Source: Roseivirga sp. 4D4 (GTDB lineage Bacteria; Bacteroidota; Bacteroidia; Cytophagales; Cyclobacteriaceae). From it: DNA of 64,000 bases. Below, in pieces: positions 54,203 to 62,704 of the stretch. A program made the translations under genes and the position numbers. The stretch spans positions 3,393,001 through 3,457,000 of the forward strand of contig NZ_MDGP01000001.1 in the NCBI RefSeq assembly GCF_001747095.1. Reading direction: 5' to 3'. The notes under the pieces were generated by a model, which was not told where the DNA came from, did no database searches, and saw nothing but the letters and a program-made list of their open reading frames with translations. Positions within the stretch are counted from its first letter, which is position 1. Each line of letters begins with the position of its first letter.

Positions 54203-55471
54203 GTGCTCAAGATTAGAATTATACTATCATTTTTGGCTTTCTCCTGTGTTGTGCAAGCACAGGAGAACCAGCCTTTTTTGGATCAAAAGGTGACCTATCG
54301 ATTGGAGGGTCAAACGATAGTTGATGTACTAAAGACTTTGGAATCAAACCATGAAGGCTTGGTTTTTGTCTACTCATCAAGTGCATTTGATCTGCAGCAG
54401 AAAGTATCTGGGGGCTTTAGGCATGTCACCCTAAGGGTGCTGTTAAAAGAAATTTTTAAGGGAGTAAAGGTCGATTTTCAGGAAAAAGGCTCGAAGGTTA
54501 TCATCAGGCCGAAGAAAAGGGATAAGCCTAAAGGCCAAACAGCTGCGAAAGAGGGTAGTGAGGTTAAAAAAGTGGAGCTGAGGTCAAAACCGAGAGTCAG
54601 GCCGGTCCAGGAAAAGAAAGTTGACACGACTACAATTAGAGGTTCGAAAGAGGTTGAACAGCAATCGAAGGTCTTGGTGGCTCAAGAAGAAATTCAAACA
54701 GCTAGTAATGAGTCGACTACTTTAGTTTCAAGCCTTGATACTAATATCCATGTGATTAGGAATGAGAAGTATCTCAGTTTTGAGAAGAGGACTTTTTCTT
54801 CCCCAAGATTGAATTTTCCCGAGACTGCTATTGACAGTAGTTATCTGGAAAGTAAGAAGCGTAAAAGAACTTTAGCTAAAGAGCAGAAAGCACTCAAACG
54901 GCTTCAACGTCAAGAGGAAAGGCAAAATGAAGAAAAGAAGTTCAGGGCCTATGCTACATCTTATACCGGCTTAACGCAAGTTGGAGGTAAGTCAGGTATT
55001 CAAATGGGGGGCAGTTTGGTTTGGTTAAAAAACAGAAGATGGGGCTTTGGACTATCTGGCTATGCGGTGCAAAGAGCAGTTGAGAATGACCAGGTTCTTT
55101 CGAATGACTACCGTCTTGCAGGAGGTTACGGAGGCTTTTTCGTAGAATATACACCCAGACCATCGGACAAAATTCATCTATCATTTCCAATATTGATTGG
55201 TGGAGGTGGAGTTGCCTATATGCAGCAGGTAGACAGAGGTCTGAATCTCGGGAATGCTCTAATCGAAGATTCTCAGGCCTTCGCGGTAATTGAACCTGGT
55301 GTGGCAGTGGAAGCTAACCTCCTTAAGTTTATAAGAGTAGGAGCCTCACTCAGTTATCGATACACGACTGACACTACACTGAATTATCAGAGTAATTCGG
55401 ACCAAATTGCGGCTGGAAGTGCTCTTAACAGCCTTAGTTTTGGCGTGGTGGTGAAGCTAGGAATCTTTTAA
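54203..55471 (+). CDS. STN domain fused to an outer-membrane beta-barrel, candidate signal transducer
   Basis: Protein of 422 residues. The signal peptide ends near VQAQ; residues 28-103 form an STN (secretin/TonB N-terminal) domain (VTYRLEGQTIVDVLKTLE, then GFRHVTLRVLLKEIF). A long charged linker runs from 104 to 248, with a Lys/Arg/Glu-rich helix near 217-246, and residues 249-422 form a small barrel paralogous to the preceding gene. STN domains normally sit on TonB receptors and signal to FecR. Here no TonB plug or barrel is present, so the small barrel likely does the sensing. The start is GTG. Confidence 0.82.
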   Translation: MLKIRIILSFLAFSCVVQAQENQPFLDQKVTYRLEGQTIVDVLKTLESNHEGLVFVYSSSAFDLQQKVSGGFRHVTLRVLLKEIFKGVKVDFQEKGSKVIIRPKKRDKPKGQTAAKEGSEVKKVELRSKPRVRPVQEKKVDTTTIRGSKEVEQQSKVLVAQEEIQTASNESTTLVSSLDTNIHVIRNEKYLSFEKRTFSSPRLNFPETAIDSSYLESKKRKRTLAKEQKALKRLQRQEERQNEEKKFRAYATSYTGLTQVGGKSGIQMGGSLVWLKNRRWGFGLSGYAVQRAVENDQVLSNDYRLAGGYGGFFVEYTPRPSDKIHLSFPILIGGGGVAYMQQVDRGLNLGNALIEDSQAFAVIEPGVAVEANLLKFIRVGASLSYRYTTDTTLNYQSNSDQIAAGSALNSLSFGVVVKLGIF

Positions 55472-56121
55472 TACTCAGATAAGTAATGTGTTAAGGCGAC
55501 ATGATCTTGCACTAAAGCATCAACTCCTGCCATTAATAATTGATCGCCATGACCTTGTCTCACATGACTTCCCCCCAAATAGCCGATAGTCTTTAGTCCT
55601 GCTGCTTTTGAAGCCACCACACCCGCTACGCTATCCTCAACAACAAGTACCTCGTCCCTTGTCACGGATAGTTTTTCAAGGGCGAGCAAATAGACTCCTG
55701 GGTCTGGTTTGCCTTTGGCTACCATTTCAGCAGAGTAAATTCTGCCTTCAAAATGATGTGTGATTTTAAGCTTTTCCAGTGCCAGTTCCACATAGTCTTT
55801 AGCACTGTTGGACACCACGGACCTTGCCGTATTCAATGAATCTAACATTTCCCAAACACCATCAATGGGACGCTGATTATCTCGAATTTCGCTATCTAGT
55901 TCAGGTACAACTAAGCTTAGGTCTAAGTCGGGGCTTAGGCTCCCTTTTTTTTTCAGGATATTGATGATGTCAGTGAATGTCTTACCCGTGTAATCACGGA
56001 TAAACTCCTCAATGTCGATGGCTACGTTCTCACTATTGAGCCAATCAGTGACTACTTCAGCAGCCACGATTTCCGTATCTATCAGTACACCATCACAGTC
56101 AAAAAGTATGTGTTTGATCAT
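55468..56121 (-). CDS. HAD-superfamily phosphatase, beta-phosphoglucomutase-like
   Basis: Protein of 217 residues. The nucleophile motif is FDCDGVLIDTE, a helical cap follows, the Thr/Ser motif lies in VVSNSAKDYVE, the Lys in GKPDPGVYLLA and the acidic motif in VEDSVAGVVASKAAG. This is a subfamily I cap C1 HAD enzyme of the beta-phosphoglucomutase or phosphoglycolate phosphatase kind; substrate cannot be chosen. It overlaps the LOG-family gene upstream by one base and the STN gene by four at the 3' end. Confidence 0.9.
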   Translation of the reverse strand: MIKHILFDCDGVLIDTEIVAAEVVTDWLNSENVAIDIEEFIRDYTGKTFTDIINILKKKGSLSPDLDLSLVVPELDSEIRDNQRPIDGVWEMLDSLNTARSVVSNSAKDYVELALEKLKITHHFEGRIYSAEMVAKGKPDPGVYLLALEKLSVTRDEVLVVEDSVAGVVASKAAGLKTIGYLGGSHVRQGHGDQLLMAGVDALVQDHVALTHYLSEY

Positions 56122-56825
56122 TAGAAGTTCGGTGATAGGAGGTATTTAGAATAGAATTCATCAATCACCTTAACGGCATCGGTTGGAGTATCTACTAAGT
56201 TGATTAAATCTAAATCTTGTGGACTGATGTTGCCAAATGAAAGCATGGTGCCTTTTACCCAGTCCAACAACCCTCCCCAGAATTCAGTACCTACTAAAAC
56301 GATCGGGAAGCGACCGATTTTATTGGTTTGGATTAAGGTGATGGCTTCAAAAAGCTCATCCAAGGTGCCGAAGCCTCCGGGCATTACAATAAAGCCTTGA
56401 GAGTACTTGACAAACATGACCTTTCTGACAAAGAAGTAGTCAAATGAGATCAATTTATCTGGATCTATGTAAATGTTGTTACCCTGCTCATGAGGCAACT
56501 CGATGTTCAAACCTACGGATTTACCGTCTTCACTTTGTGCTCCCTTGTTACCAGCTTCCATGATACCGGGTCCACCGCCTGTTACGACACCATAACCATG
56601 TCTTACCAGTTTAGCAGCAATTTCTTCGGCCATGGTATAATATTCATTGTCTGGCTGAGTTCTGGCAGATCCAAAAATGGAGACACAGGGACCGATTTTT
56701 GCCAGTTTTTCAAAACCTTCGACCATTTCCGCCATCACTTTGAAAATTACCCATGAGTCATGGGTTTTGATCTCGTTCCAGTTACGGTCTTTAAAGGCTT
56801 GTTTGATTTTATCTTCGTTTGTCAT
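56121..56825 (-). CDS. LOG-family protein (TIGR00730, Rossmann fold)
   Basis: Protein of 234 residues. The motif VMPGGFGTLDELFEA is the PGGxGTxxE nucleotide-binding signature of LOG (Lonely guy) family proteins, which remove ribose 5-phosphate from cytokinin nucleotides or act on purine nucleotides. SIFGSARTQPDNEYY and GVVTGGGPGIMEAGNKGA precede it. Its bacterial role is probably nucleotide 5'-monophosphate hydrolysis. It precedes the HAD phosphatase gene and overlaps it by one base, so both may take part in nucleotide turnover. Confidence 0.92.
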   Translation of the reverse strand: MTNEDKIKQAFKDRNWNEIKTHDSWVIFKVMAEMVEGFEKLAKIGPCVSIFGSARTQPDNEYYTMAEEIAAKLVRHGYGVVTGGGPGIMEAGNKGAQSEDGKSVGLNIELPHEQGNNIYIDPDKLISFDYFFVRKVMFVKYSQGFIVMPGGFGTLDELFEAITLIQTNKIGRFPIVLVGTEFWGGLLDWVKGTMLSFGNISPQDLDLINLVDTPTDAVKVIDEFYSKYLLSPNF

Positions 56826-56932
56826 ATGTATTCTACTTTGTGCGGACTATTAACGCGGCTTATGCCAATTTAGTCAGTTCGGCTTACCATTAACGATCAA
56901 GTAATGTAAAGGTTAAATGAATTCTTGTTCCC

Positions 56933-57835
56933 TTACTTGGTACTAAGGTCGTCTAGGGCCTTTTCCAATTTAGGAAAGCGAAATTTAAAACCTGCCTCCT
57001 CAATCTTTTGGCTACTGATCCTGCTTCCACCTAAAACAATGGAGGCCATTTCCCCTAGCATAAGCTTTAATACAAGGGATGGAACTGGAATTGGTAGAAA
57101 GACTTTTCCGAAAGCCTTCGCAGCTTTCTTAGTAAAATCTCTATTCGTTTCTGGCTTTGGCCCTACGGCATTGTAAGCGCCAACATAACTTTCATTTTCA
57201 GCAGACTCAATAAACATCTGAGCCAGATCAACAATATGAATCCAGCTCATATATTGCTTCCCTTTTCCTAAGGGAGCGGCAACGGGCGGTTTGAGTAATT
57301 CAACAAGAGCACCCCCGTCCTTACTTAGAACAATGCCTATTCTAAGCTGTACCAATCGAATGCCCAATGAACTGATTTTATTGGTGGCGGTTTCCCAGGC
57401 ATCAGTGACATGCGCCAGGAAATTATGACCTACCGGCATGGTCTCTCTAATCAATTGATTGCCCGTGTCATCGCCATAGAGCCCAATGGCAGAAGCCGCC
57501 ACGAAGGTTTTAACTTGATGCCCTCCTTTTTGAAGCTCATTGTGTAAGAGCAGGGATGTTTTAATTCGGCTATTGTAGATTTCGTCTTTCCGCTCTGGCG
57601 TCCACTTGGCATCAGCGACACCAGCACCTGCCAGATGCATAATGGTATCTACACCTGCTAAGGCACCTTCTTCCAGATAGTCACGCTTATAATCCCATTC
57701 AAAAACTTCATAATCAGGATGTTCTTTCTTGGTCCGGCTTAAGACAACAATCTTATGACCTTTGGCCTTGAGCATTGGAATAAGGACGGAACCTACAAGG
57801 CCGGTACCCCCGGTAATCAATATCTTCTGAGACAT
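56933..57835 (-). CDS. TIGR01777-family SDR epimerase
   Basis: NAD(P)-binding protein of about 300 residues of the extended SDR superfamily. The nucleotide site is ILITGGTGLVGSVLI; TIMHLAGAGVADAKW, VAASAIGLYGDDT and SWIHIVDLAQMF are typical of the TIGR01777 (YfcH-like) group, whose substrate is not known. The start at 57835 (MSQKILITGG) was chosen over 57928 because the longer frame runs through a terminator at 57893-57921. Confidence 0.93.
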   Translation of the reverse strand: MSQKILITGGTGLVGSVLIPMLKAKGHKIVVLSRTKKEHPDYEVFEWDYKRDYLEEGALAGVDTIMHLAGAGVADAKWTPERKDEIYNSRIKTSLLLHNELQKGGHQVKTFVAASAIGLYGDDTGNQLIRETMPVGHNFLAHVTDAWETATNKISSLGIRLVQLRIGIVLSKDGGALVELLKPPVAAPLGKGKQYMSWIHIVDLAQMFIESAENESYVGAYNAVGPKPETNRDFTKKAAKAFGKVFLPIPVPSLVLKLMLGEMASIVLGGSRISSQKIEEAGFKFRFPKLEKALDDLSTK

Positions 57836-57892
57836 ATAGTTAAAAGCAAATTGGTGCCGAATATGTTCTACGAATATAGACTTTTGGGCATA

Positions 57893-57921
57893 AAAAAAGC
57901 CCCTACAGCAATGTAGGGGCT
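57893..57921 (-). terminator. Intrinsic terminator of the TonB receptor gene
   Basis: Perfect stem of nine pairs GCCCCTACA/TGTAGGGGC at 57900-57921 with loop GCAA. On the minus strand it runs into seven T residues (57899-57893). It ends the receptor gene whose stop is at 57942. Confidence 0.92.
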
Positions 57922-57941
57922 TCGACATTATATCAATTATA

Positions 57942-60788
57942 CTACCTTAAGAAGTTGTAGCTATATTTTAATCTGAAAGATGTTCCAGGATCTCTACGAG
58001 TCTCTATCGCATTTGCACTCATAAAAGATTCAAACTCTCTCTCTCTTAAGTCACCCAATAGGTTGTTGACTCTTAAACCAATAACATGTTGACCGTCAAC
58101 ACCAAAGCCTTTTTGAATATTCAGATTTAAACTATTGAACGGAACATCATATGTATCAGGCGTACGGTTAACACCTACAACGGCTAATGTTCTTCCCTGA
58201 ACATTGTAACTCACGCTGGCTTCCCAGAAGTTTTCAAAGTCAGTATAGTTGAATGAAGCGTTTACAATGTAAGGAGGCTGCCCAACGAAGTCTCTCGTCA
58301 AGTTGAAAGTCTCACCAGTTCTTAAACCATTGATTCGACCGATTTGCTCGGCAGCGTTTAAGTTCACTTTAGCATCTGTTACTGTGATGTTAGTGATGAA
58401 CGTCAAGTTTTCCAGTTTTGGAGTGATGAAGGCAAGGCTCTTTCTCACTTCTAGCTCAAGCCCAGTGATTTCGGCATTACCCACATTTCTAGGAGTAAAG
58501 TCATTAGCAGCAGTCTCTGATCTAATTAACTCAATCGGATTAGTGAAGTCCTTAATAAAACCACCGATTGAGATAGTCTCACCTCTTCCAAAGAAGTACT
58601 CCCAACGGATATCAAAGTTATCGATAGTAGTTTCTACTAGGTCAATGTTACCGATGAAGGTTCTGCCCGTAAGCACATCCTGTATCTCTGCGGTAGACTT
58701 TTCTTTGAACGAAGGCCTTGCGATTGTTCTTGCATAAGAAGCTCTAATGTTAGAATTCTCAACTACGTTGTACACGAAATTGACAGATGGGAAGAACTCA
58801 AATGAACTCAACACTTTGTCATCTTCGAAAACTCTTCCTGTAGGATCATTAGGGTTAGCACCTGCTTGGTTTACACCAGTATACCATTGATCATACTGCT
58901 CAACTCTTAAGCCAAGGATGGTTTTAAGCTTTGGAGTAAGCGCCAGTTCGCTCATCGCGTATGCACCTAGTGTATTAATGCGACCTTCGTAAGCATTTGA
59001 AAGGTTGAAGTTGTTTTGTACATAAACTCCTGTTCCTCTGTCTGGCGTCCAAATGTTCTCCTCAGCAAACAATCTGTCTGGGTTAGAGTCAAGGTTCAAT
59101 AGGTCTTGGTTTCCTCTGATAGAGGCAACGAAGTTCTGGATTTCGTAATCTCTTGTTTTGTAAATATTGCTAACACCAACTTTGAATTTTGATTCTCTAC
59201 CCTTGAAAGCAAAATTCTGCGTGTAATCTACTTTAGCCACATAGTTCTGCTCAGTAAGTAGCCTCCAAATTCTATTTGGCTCGCCACCTTCTTGTGGGTT
59301 GATCGCGATAGAACCATCATCGATTGTGAATGGAGTAATTCTGATGTCTTTATCATTGATGGTAGAGAAAGTAGGAGAAACTTTCCACTCTAGCTTGGCA
59401 TCGCTTTGATTAAAGTAGTGCTCTCCAGCTAACAAGAAGTTGGTAAGGAAACGCTCGGTGTACTCCAAGTTGTCCACTATCGCTGTGTTGAAGTTGTTGT
59501 TCGAACGTACTCTGGTTCTATTTGCCGCACGCTGCGTACCATTCTGGATATGCATGGCTTGGAATCGGTACTTGTTTTTATCAGTCTTTAAAGAAAGACC
59601 CGCTAAACCACTCAATTGAACATCTTGAATACCTAAGCCTCCTTCGAATCGAGTATCTGAGATAAGGCCGAAGTCATCTCTTTGACTTGGCTTTACTTCC
59701 GCAGCATCAATGGCATTTTCATAAAAGGTAGAAGAGTTGTTGTAATTGAGGGCTGCGATGTAGCCCAATTTTCTTCCTTTCCAATCAAGCTGATCTCCAG
59801 TAGAGAATCCGAAACTAATATTGGCAAAGTTTGACTGCTCAGCAGCGGCCATTGTTGGATCAAAAGACCTTGTGATGTCTTCTGTTTGTGGGTCACGAAG
59901 GATTGGAGAAGGGATGTCACCGTTTCTTCCGTCAAATGGCAAACCTCTTGTGCCATCATCAAAACCTAGAAAGTCAGTACCGCCTCCAGCATATCCTAAG
60001 AAGTCATTTCTAAAGTGCATGTTTGGGTTATACTCTAGGCTAAAAGAGAGGTTCATGGTTTTCTCATCTGGAAAATCCTTGGTCTCGATATTGACAGTTC
60101 CTCCCACAAAGTCAGCGCTTAGGTCGGGGGTAAAGTTTTTATAGACAACGATATTGTCAATTAGTGATGTAGGGAAGATGTCGATTTGGATGGCGTTTCT
60201 ATCTGGATCTAATCCAGGAACTTCCATTCCATTCAGGATGGTCTTTGTGTAACGATCTCCTAGACCTCTTACAAATACGTATTGTCCACCTTGGATAGAC
60301 ACCCCAGGTACTCTTTTAATCGCTCCGGCAACATCACTGTCACCAGATCTTTTGATTTGTTGTGATGAAATACCATCAATTAAATTTGCCGACTTTCGCT
60401 TTGCCTGTAATAACGCGATGTCTGTAGTACGTATAGCCTCAGCTGTTACTACAATCTCATCTAGCTCTGAAACGGCTTCTTCCATCCAGATGGCTTCGAT
60501 AAGCGTGACTTCTCCGGCTTTTACCACCACGTCACTAATTGTTACGGTAGTAAATCCGATGAATTTGGCTTGAAGTGTATAGGTGCCTGGCGTTAGTTCA
60601 ACTTCGAACTTTCCATCAAAGTCAGTAACTGTACCAGAAGACACTTCTGGAATGAAGATTTGTACACTGTACATACCCTCCCCATTAGAGCGTTCATAAG
60701 CGGTGCCTCTTATCTTCCCTTTTTGGGCAAACGCACTTTGACCGAAGGCAATCAAAGATAAGAGTAAAACAAATTTTAGATTTTTCAT
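57942..60788 (-). CDS. TonB-dependent receptor with carboxypeptidase-like domain
   Basis: Outer membrane receptor of 948 residues. The signal peptide ends near AFAQ; a CarboxypepD-like domain (about 25-115, with GTVTDFDGKFEVEL) is followed by the plug (about 140-250, with RVPGVSIQGGQYVFVRGLGDRY) and a large barrel ending in SFRLKYSYNFLR. The plug motif YVFVRGLGDRYTKT is seen in receptors related to those paired with secreted proteins lacking SusD. Directly upstream on the same strand is a large lipoprotein (60876-62570) that may be the surface partner. No ligand is known. Confidence 0.93.
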   Translation of the reverse strand: MKNLKFVLLLSLIAFGQSAFAQKGKIRGTAYERSNGEGMYSVQIFIPEVSSGTVTDFDGKFEVELTPGTYTLQAKFIGFTTVTISDVVVKAGEVTLIEAIWMEEAVSELDEIVVTAEAIRTTDIALLQAKRKSANLIDGISSQQIKRSGDSDVAGAIKRVPGVSIQGGQYVFVRGLGDRYTKTILNGMEVPGLDPDRNAIQIDIFPTSLIDNIVVYKNFTPDLSADFVGGTVNIETKDFPDEKTMNLSFSLEYNPNMHFRNDFLGYAGGGTDFLGFDDGTRGLPFDGRNGDIPSPILRDPQTEDITRSFDPTMAAAEQSNFANISFGFSTGDQLDWKGRKLGYIAALNYNNSSTFYENAIDAAEVKPSQRDDFGLISDTRFEGGLGIQDVQLSGLAGLSLKTDKNKYRFQAMHIQNGTQRAANRTRVRSNNNFNTAIVDNLEYTERFLTNFLLAGEHYFNQSDAKLEWKVSPTFSTINDKDIRITPFTIDDGSIAINPQEGGEPNRIWRLLTEQNYVAKVDYTQNFAFKGRESKFKVGVSNIYKTRDYEIQNFVASIRGNQDLLNLDSNPDRLFAEENIWTPDRGTGVYVQNNFNLSNAYEGRINTLGAYAMSELALTPKLKTILGLRVEQYDQWYTGVNQAGANPNDPTGRVFEDDKVLSSFEFFPSVNFVYNVVENSNIRASYARTIARPSFKEKSTAEIQDVLTGRTFIGNIDLVETTIDNFDIRWEYFFGRGETISIGGFIKDFTNPIELIRSETAANDFTPRNVGNAEITGLELEVRKSLAFITPKLENLTFITNITVTDAKVNLNAAEQIGRINGLRTGETFNLTRDFVGQPPYIVNASFNYTDFENFWEASVSYNVQGRTLAVVGVNRTPDTYDVPFNSLNLNIQKGFGVDGQHVIGLRVNNLLGDLREREFESFMSANAIETRRDPGTSFRLKYSYNFLR

Positions 60789-60825
60789 TATAAATCAGTG
60801 TTAGTATTTCTTACTAAATAAAATT

Positions 60826-60848
60826 GCCCGTGAGCAGAGCTCACGAGC
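60826..60848 (-). terminator. Hairpin between the lipoprotein and TonB receptor genes
   Basis: Perfect stem CGTGAGC/GCTCACG at 60829-60845 with loop AGA and flanking GC pairs. On the minus strand it is followed by AATTTTATTT, a modest U-rich tract. It may terminate or attenuate transcription after the lipoprotein gene, so that the receptor gets less. A 6-bp inverted repeat TTAGTA/TACTAA at 60801-60817 follows. Confidence 0.55.
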
Positions 60849-60875
60849 AAAGTTCTTGCGATATGGTCTTTCTTA

Positions 60876-62570
60876 TTAGAAATTGGCCAATAGTCCTAAA
60901 GCTGAAGTGTATGACCAGCCTAATACTGATACATCTGCACCAACAGACTTGTTAGCGGTGGTAACAATACTGTTAGCACCAGGAAATTTTACGTCTTCAT
61001 TGTTGGTTACTTGGGCTGCTCTGTCAGCAACAGAGGCAATTGAAGCATCCAACTTGTCATTTAAAATTTTTGTGATATCTGTGAATGAAGTAGCTCCATC
61101 TCTATCCAAACCATTGAATTGTAAGCCAGAGAAAGCAACAATGTCATTCGCGTAATTATCAGAAATCGTAGGGTTGTCAGATAGCTTTTTTGAAGCATCG
61201 TTAGGATCAGTAGATCCATCAGCATCAAGCTCTAGATCAACACCTGCTTTGAAACCAAAGAAGTAGATGTCTTTTAGATCGTACTGAGCACCGTCTCTAA
61301 GGTCAGCGAAGTCAGAAGCGCTTCTACCCCATATAGAGCCATTAGTGAATTTTCCAATTTCAGGCTCTCCTGCATCGTTTCCTTCAGGGCCATCTAATTC
61401 AAATGGGTGATCAGAATCGAAACCAGCAGAAGTAGAAGCACCGATGTAAACGATATTATCTGCAGTACCAGACCATCCTTGATCAGCATCGAAACCATCA
61501 TCGTCAGGGTTCAATACAATGAAGTTTGAAATGTTAACTGTTCCACCGAAGATTTCAACACCATCATCAGCAGAGTTGATAGATTCAACATGGCTGATTA
61601 CAGTTCCAGAACCTACACCACCAAGGGTTAAGCCTTGAAGCTCATTACCTGGGCCTAATTGCTGGCCAGTGTATCTAATAGAGCAGTAGGTGAAAGAACC
61701 AGAGTTGTCTGCCGGATCGCTACCACCGTAGATACCAGCCGTTACCGAAGAAGGGATACCTTCAATTTGAACTTCGTTTGCCTGAGCAACGATTGGGGCG
61801 TTTCCAAGAATAATTACACCACCCCAAAGACCTAAGTCATTTTCAATATCAAGTGTAGAAGCAAATTCACCAACATTAATATTATCTAGATAAGAAGTAA
61901 ACACGATTGGATCATTGGCTGTACCATTTGCCTGGATATCTGCACCTCTAGCAACAAGAAGTACTGAAGCTAATGCACCTTGCTCGCCTAGTCCTTTAAC
62001 TATTGTACCTGGCTGAATTGTAAGTGTTACTCCTGGCTCTACAATCACACGACCGTCAATGATCCAGATATGGTCATTCGTAAAAGTAAAGTCTTCGTTG
62101 AATGATCCAGAAACTCGTTTTTGATTGAATGCCACATCTTGTCCACCAATGTTTCTAGTTTCATCAGCATCTATAACATTGAAGTTTCTCTGTACTTCGC
62201 CAATTTCAATGATAACGGTTGTTGTAGTAGAATTACCTGTTTGATCTGTAACAGTTAAAGTAACGGAACCAGCGCCATCAGACCCGGCAGCGTATGATAC
62301 TTCTAGGGTACCGCTGACATCTCCAACGGTAGGCTCAGACGCTTTGGTTGCTGTTCCGCCTGTGGCCTCAACAGTGGAGCTAGCGTAGCCTCCAGGAAGA
62401 GTTAAGTTGAATGTTATTGCAGTTGATTCATTTTCAGTAACGGTGACCTCATTTGGGCCGCTTACCACCGGAGCCGCAATTTGCGGGTCATCTTCGCCAC
62501 ATGCAGAAACAATCAGTGCGATTGCTGCCGCAAAAAGCAGGCTAAATAGTTGATTAAGAGAACGTTTCAT
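60876..62570 (-). CDS. Large surface lipoprotein with beta-helix-like repeats
   Basis: Protein of 564 residues with a lipoprotein signal ending at Cys24 (LIVSACGED). Residues about 30-130 look like an Ig-like or cadherin-like domain (SGPNEVTVTENES, DQTGNSTTTTVI), and the rest is rich in short repeats of the parallel beta-helix kind (VLLVARGADIQANG, VIILGNAPIVA, GSGTVISHVESINS, NISNFIVLNPDDDG). No catalytic site is apparent. It is cotranscribed with the TonB receptor downstream and probably binds the ligand at the surface in place of a SusD protein (inference). A palindrome lies upstream at 62620-62640. Confidence 0.8.
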   Translation of the reverse strand: MKRSLNQLFSLLFAAAIALIVSACGEDDPQIAAPVVSGPNEVTVTENESTAITFNLTLPGGYASSTVEATGGTATKASEPTVGDVSGTLEVSYAAGSDGAGSVTLTVTDQTGNSTTTTVIIEIGEVQRNFNVIDADETRNIGGQDVAFNQKRVSGSFNEDFTFTNDHIWIIDGRVIVEPGVTLTIQPGTIVKGLGEQGALASVLLVARGADIQANGTANDPIVFTSYLDNINVGEFASTLDIENDLGLWGGVIILGNAPIVAQANEVQIEGIPSSVTAGIYGGSDPADNSGSFTYCSIRYTGQQLGPGNELQGLTLGGVGSGTVISHVESINSADDGVEIFGGTVNISNFIVLNPDDDGFDADQGWSGTADNIVYIGASTSAGFDSDHPFELDGPEGNDAGEPEIGKFTNGSIWGRSASDFADLRDGAQYDLKDIYFFGFKAGVDLELDADGSTDPNDASKKLSDNPTISDNYANDIVAFSGLQFNGLDRDGATSFTDITKILNDKLDASIASVADRAAQVTNNEDVKFPGANSIVTTANKSVGADVSVLGWSYTSALGLLANF

Positions 62571-62619
62571 GTTTTGATTAGGTTTTAATTTCTAAACCCA
62601 AAACAACATGAAAGCAATT

Positions 62620-62640
62620 ACAAAGCGTTTACGCCTTTGT
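62620..62640. promoter_or_regulatory. Palindrome upstream of lipoprotein/TonB operon, possible operator
   Basis: ACAAAGCGT at 62620-62628 pairs with ACGCCTTTGT at 62631-62640 (one extra C) around a TT centre. It lies about 50 bases before the lipoprotein start on the minus strand, where an operator would be expected. The binding protein is not known. Confidence 0.4.
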
Positions 62641-62704
62641 TAAGAATAGTTGTCATTCTGTTTAACAATGTGTTAGGAAGATTATGCGAATGTTAAGGAG
62701 AGCC

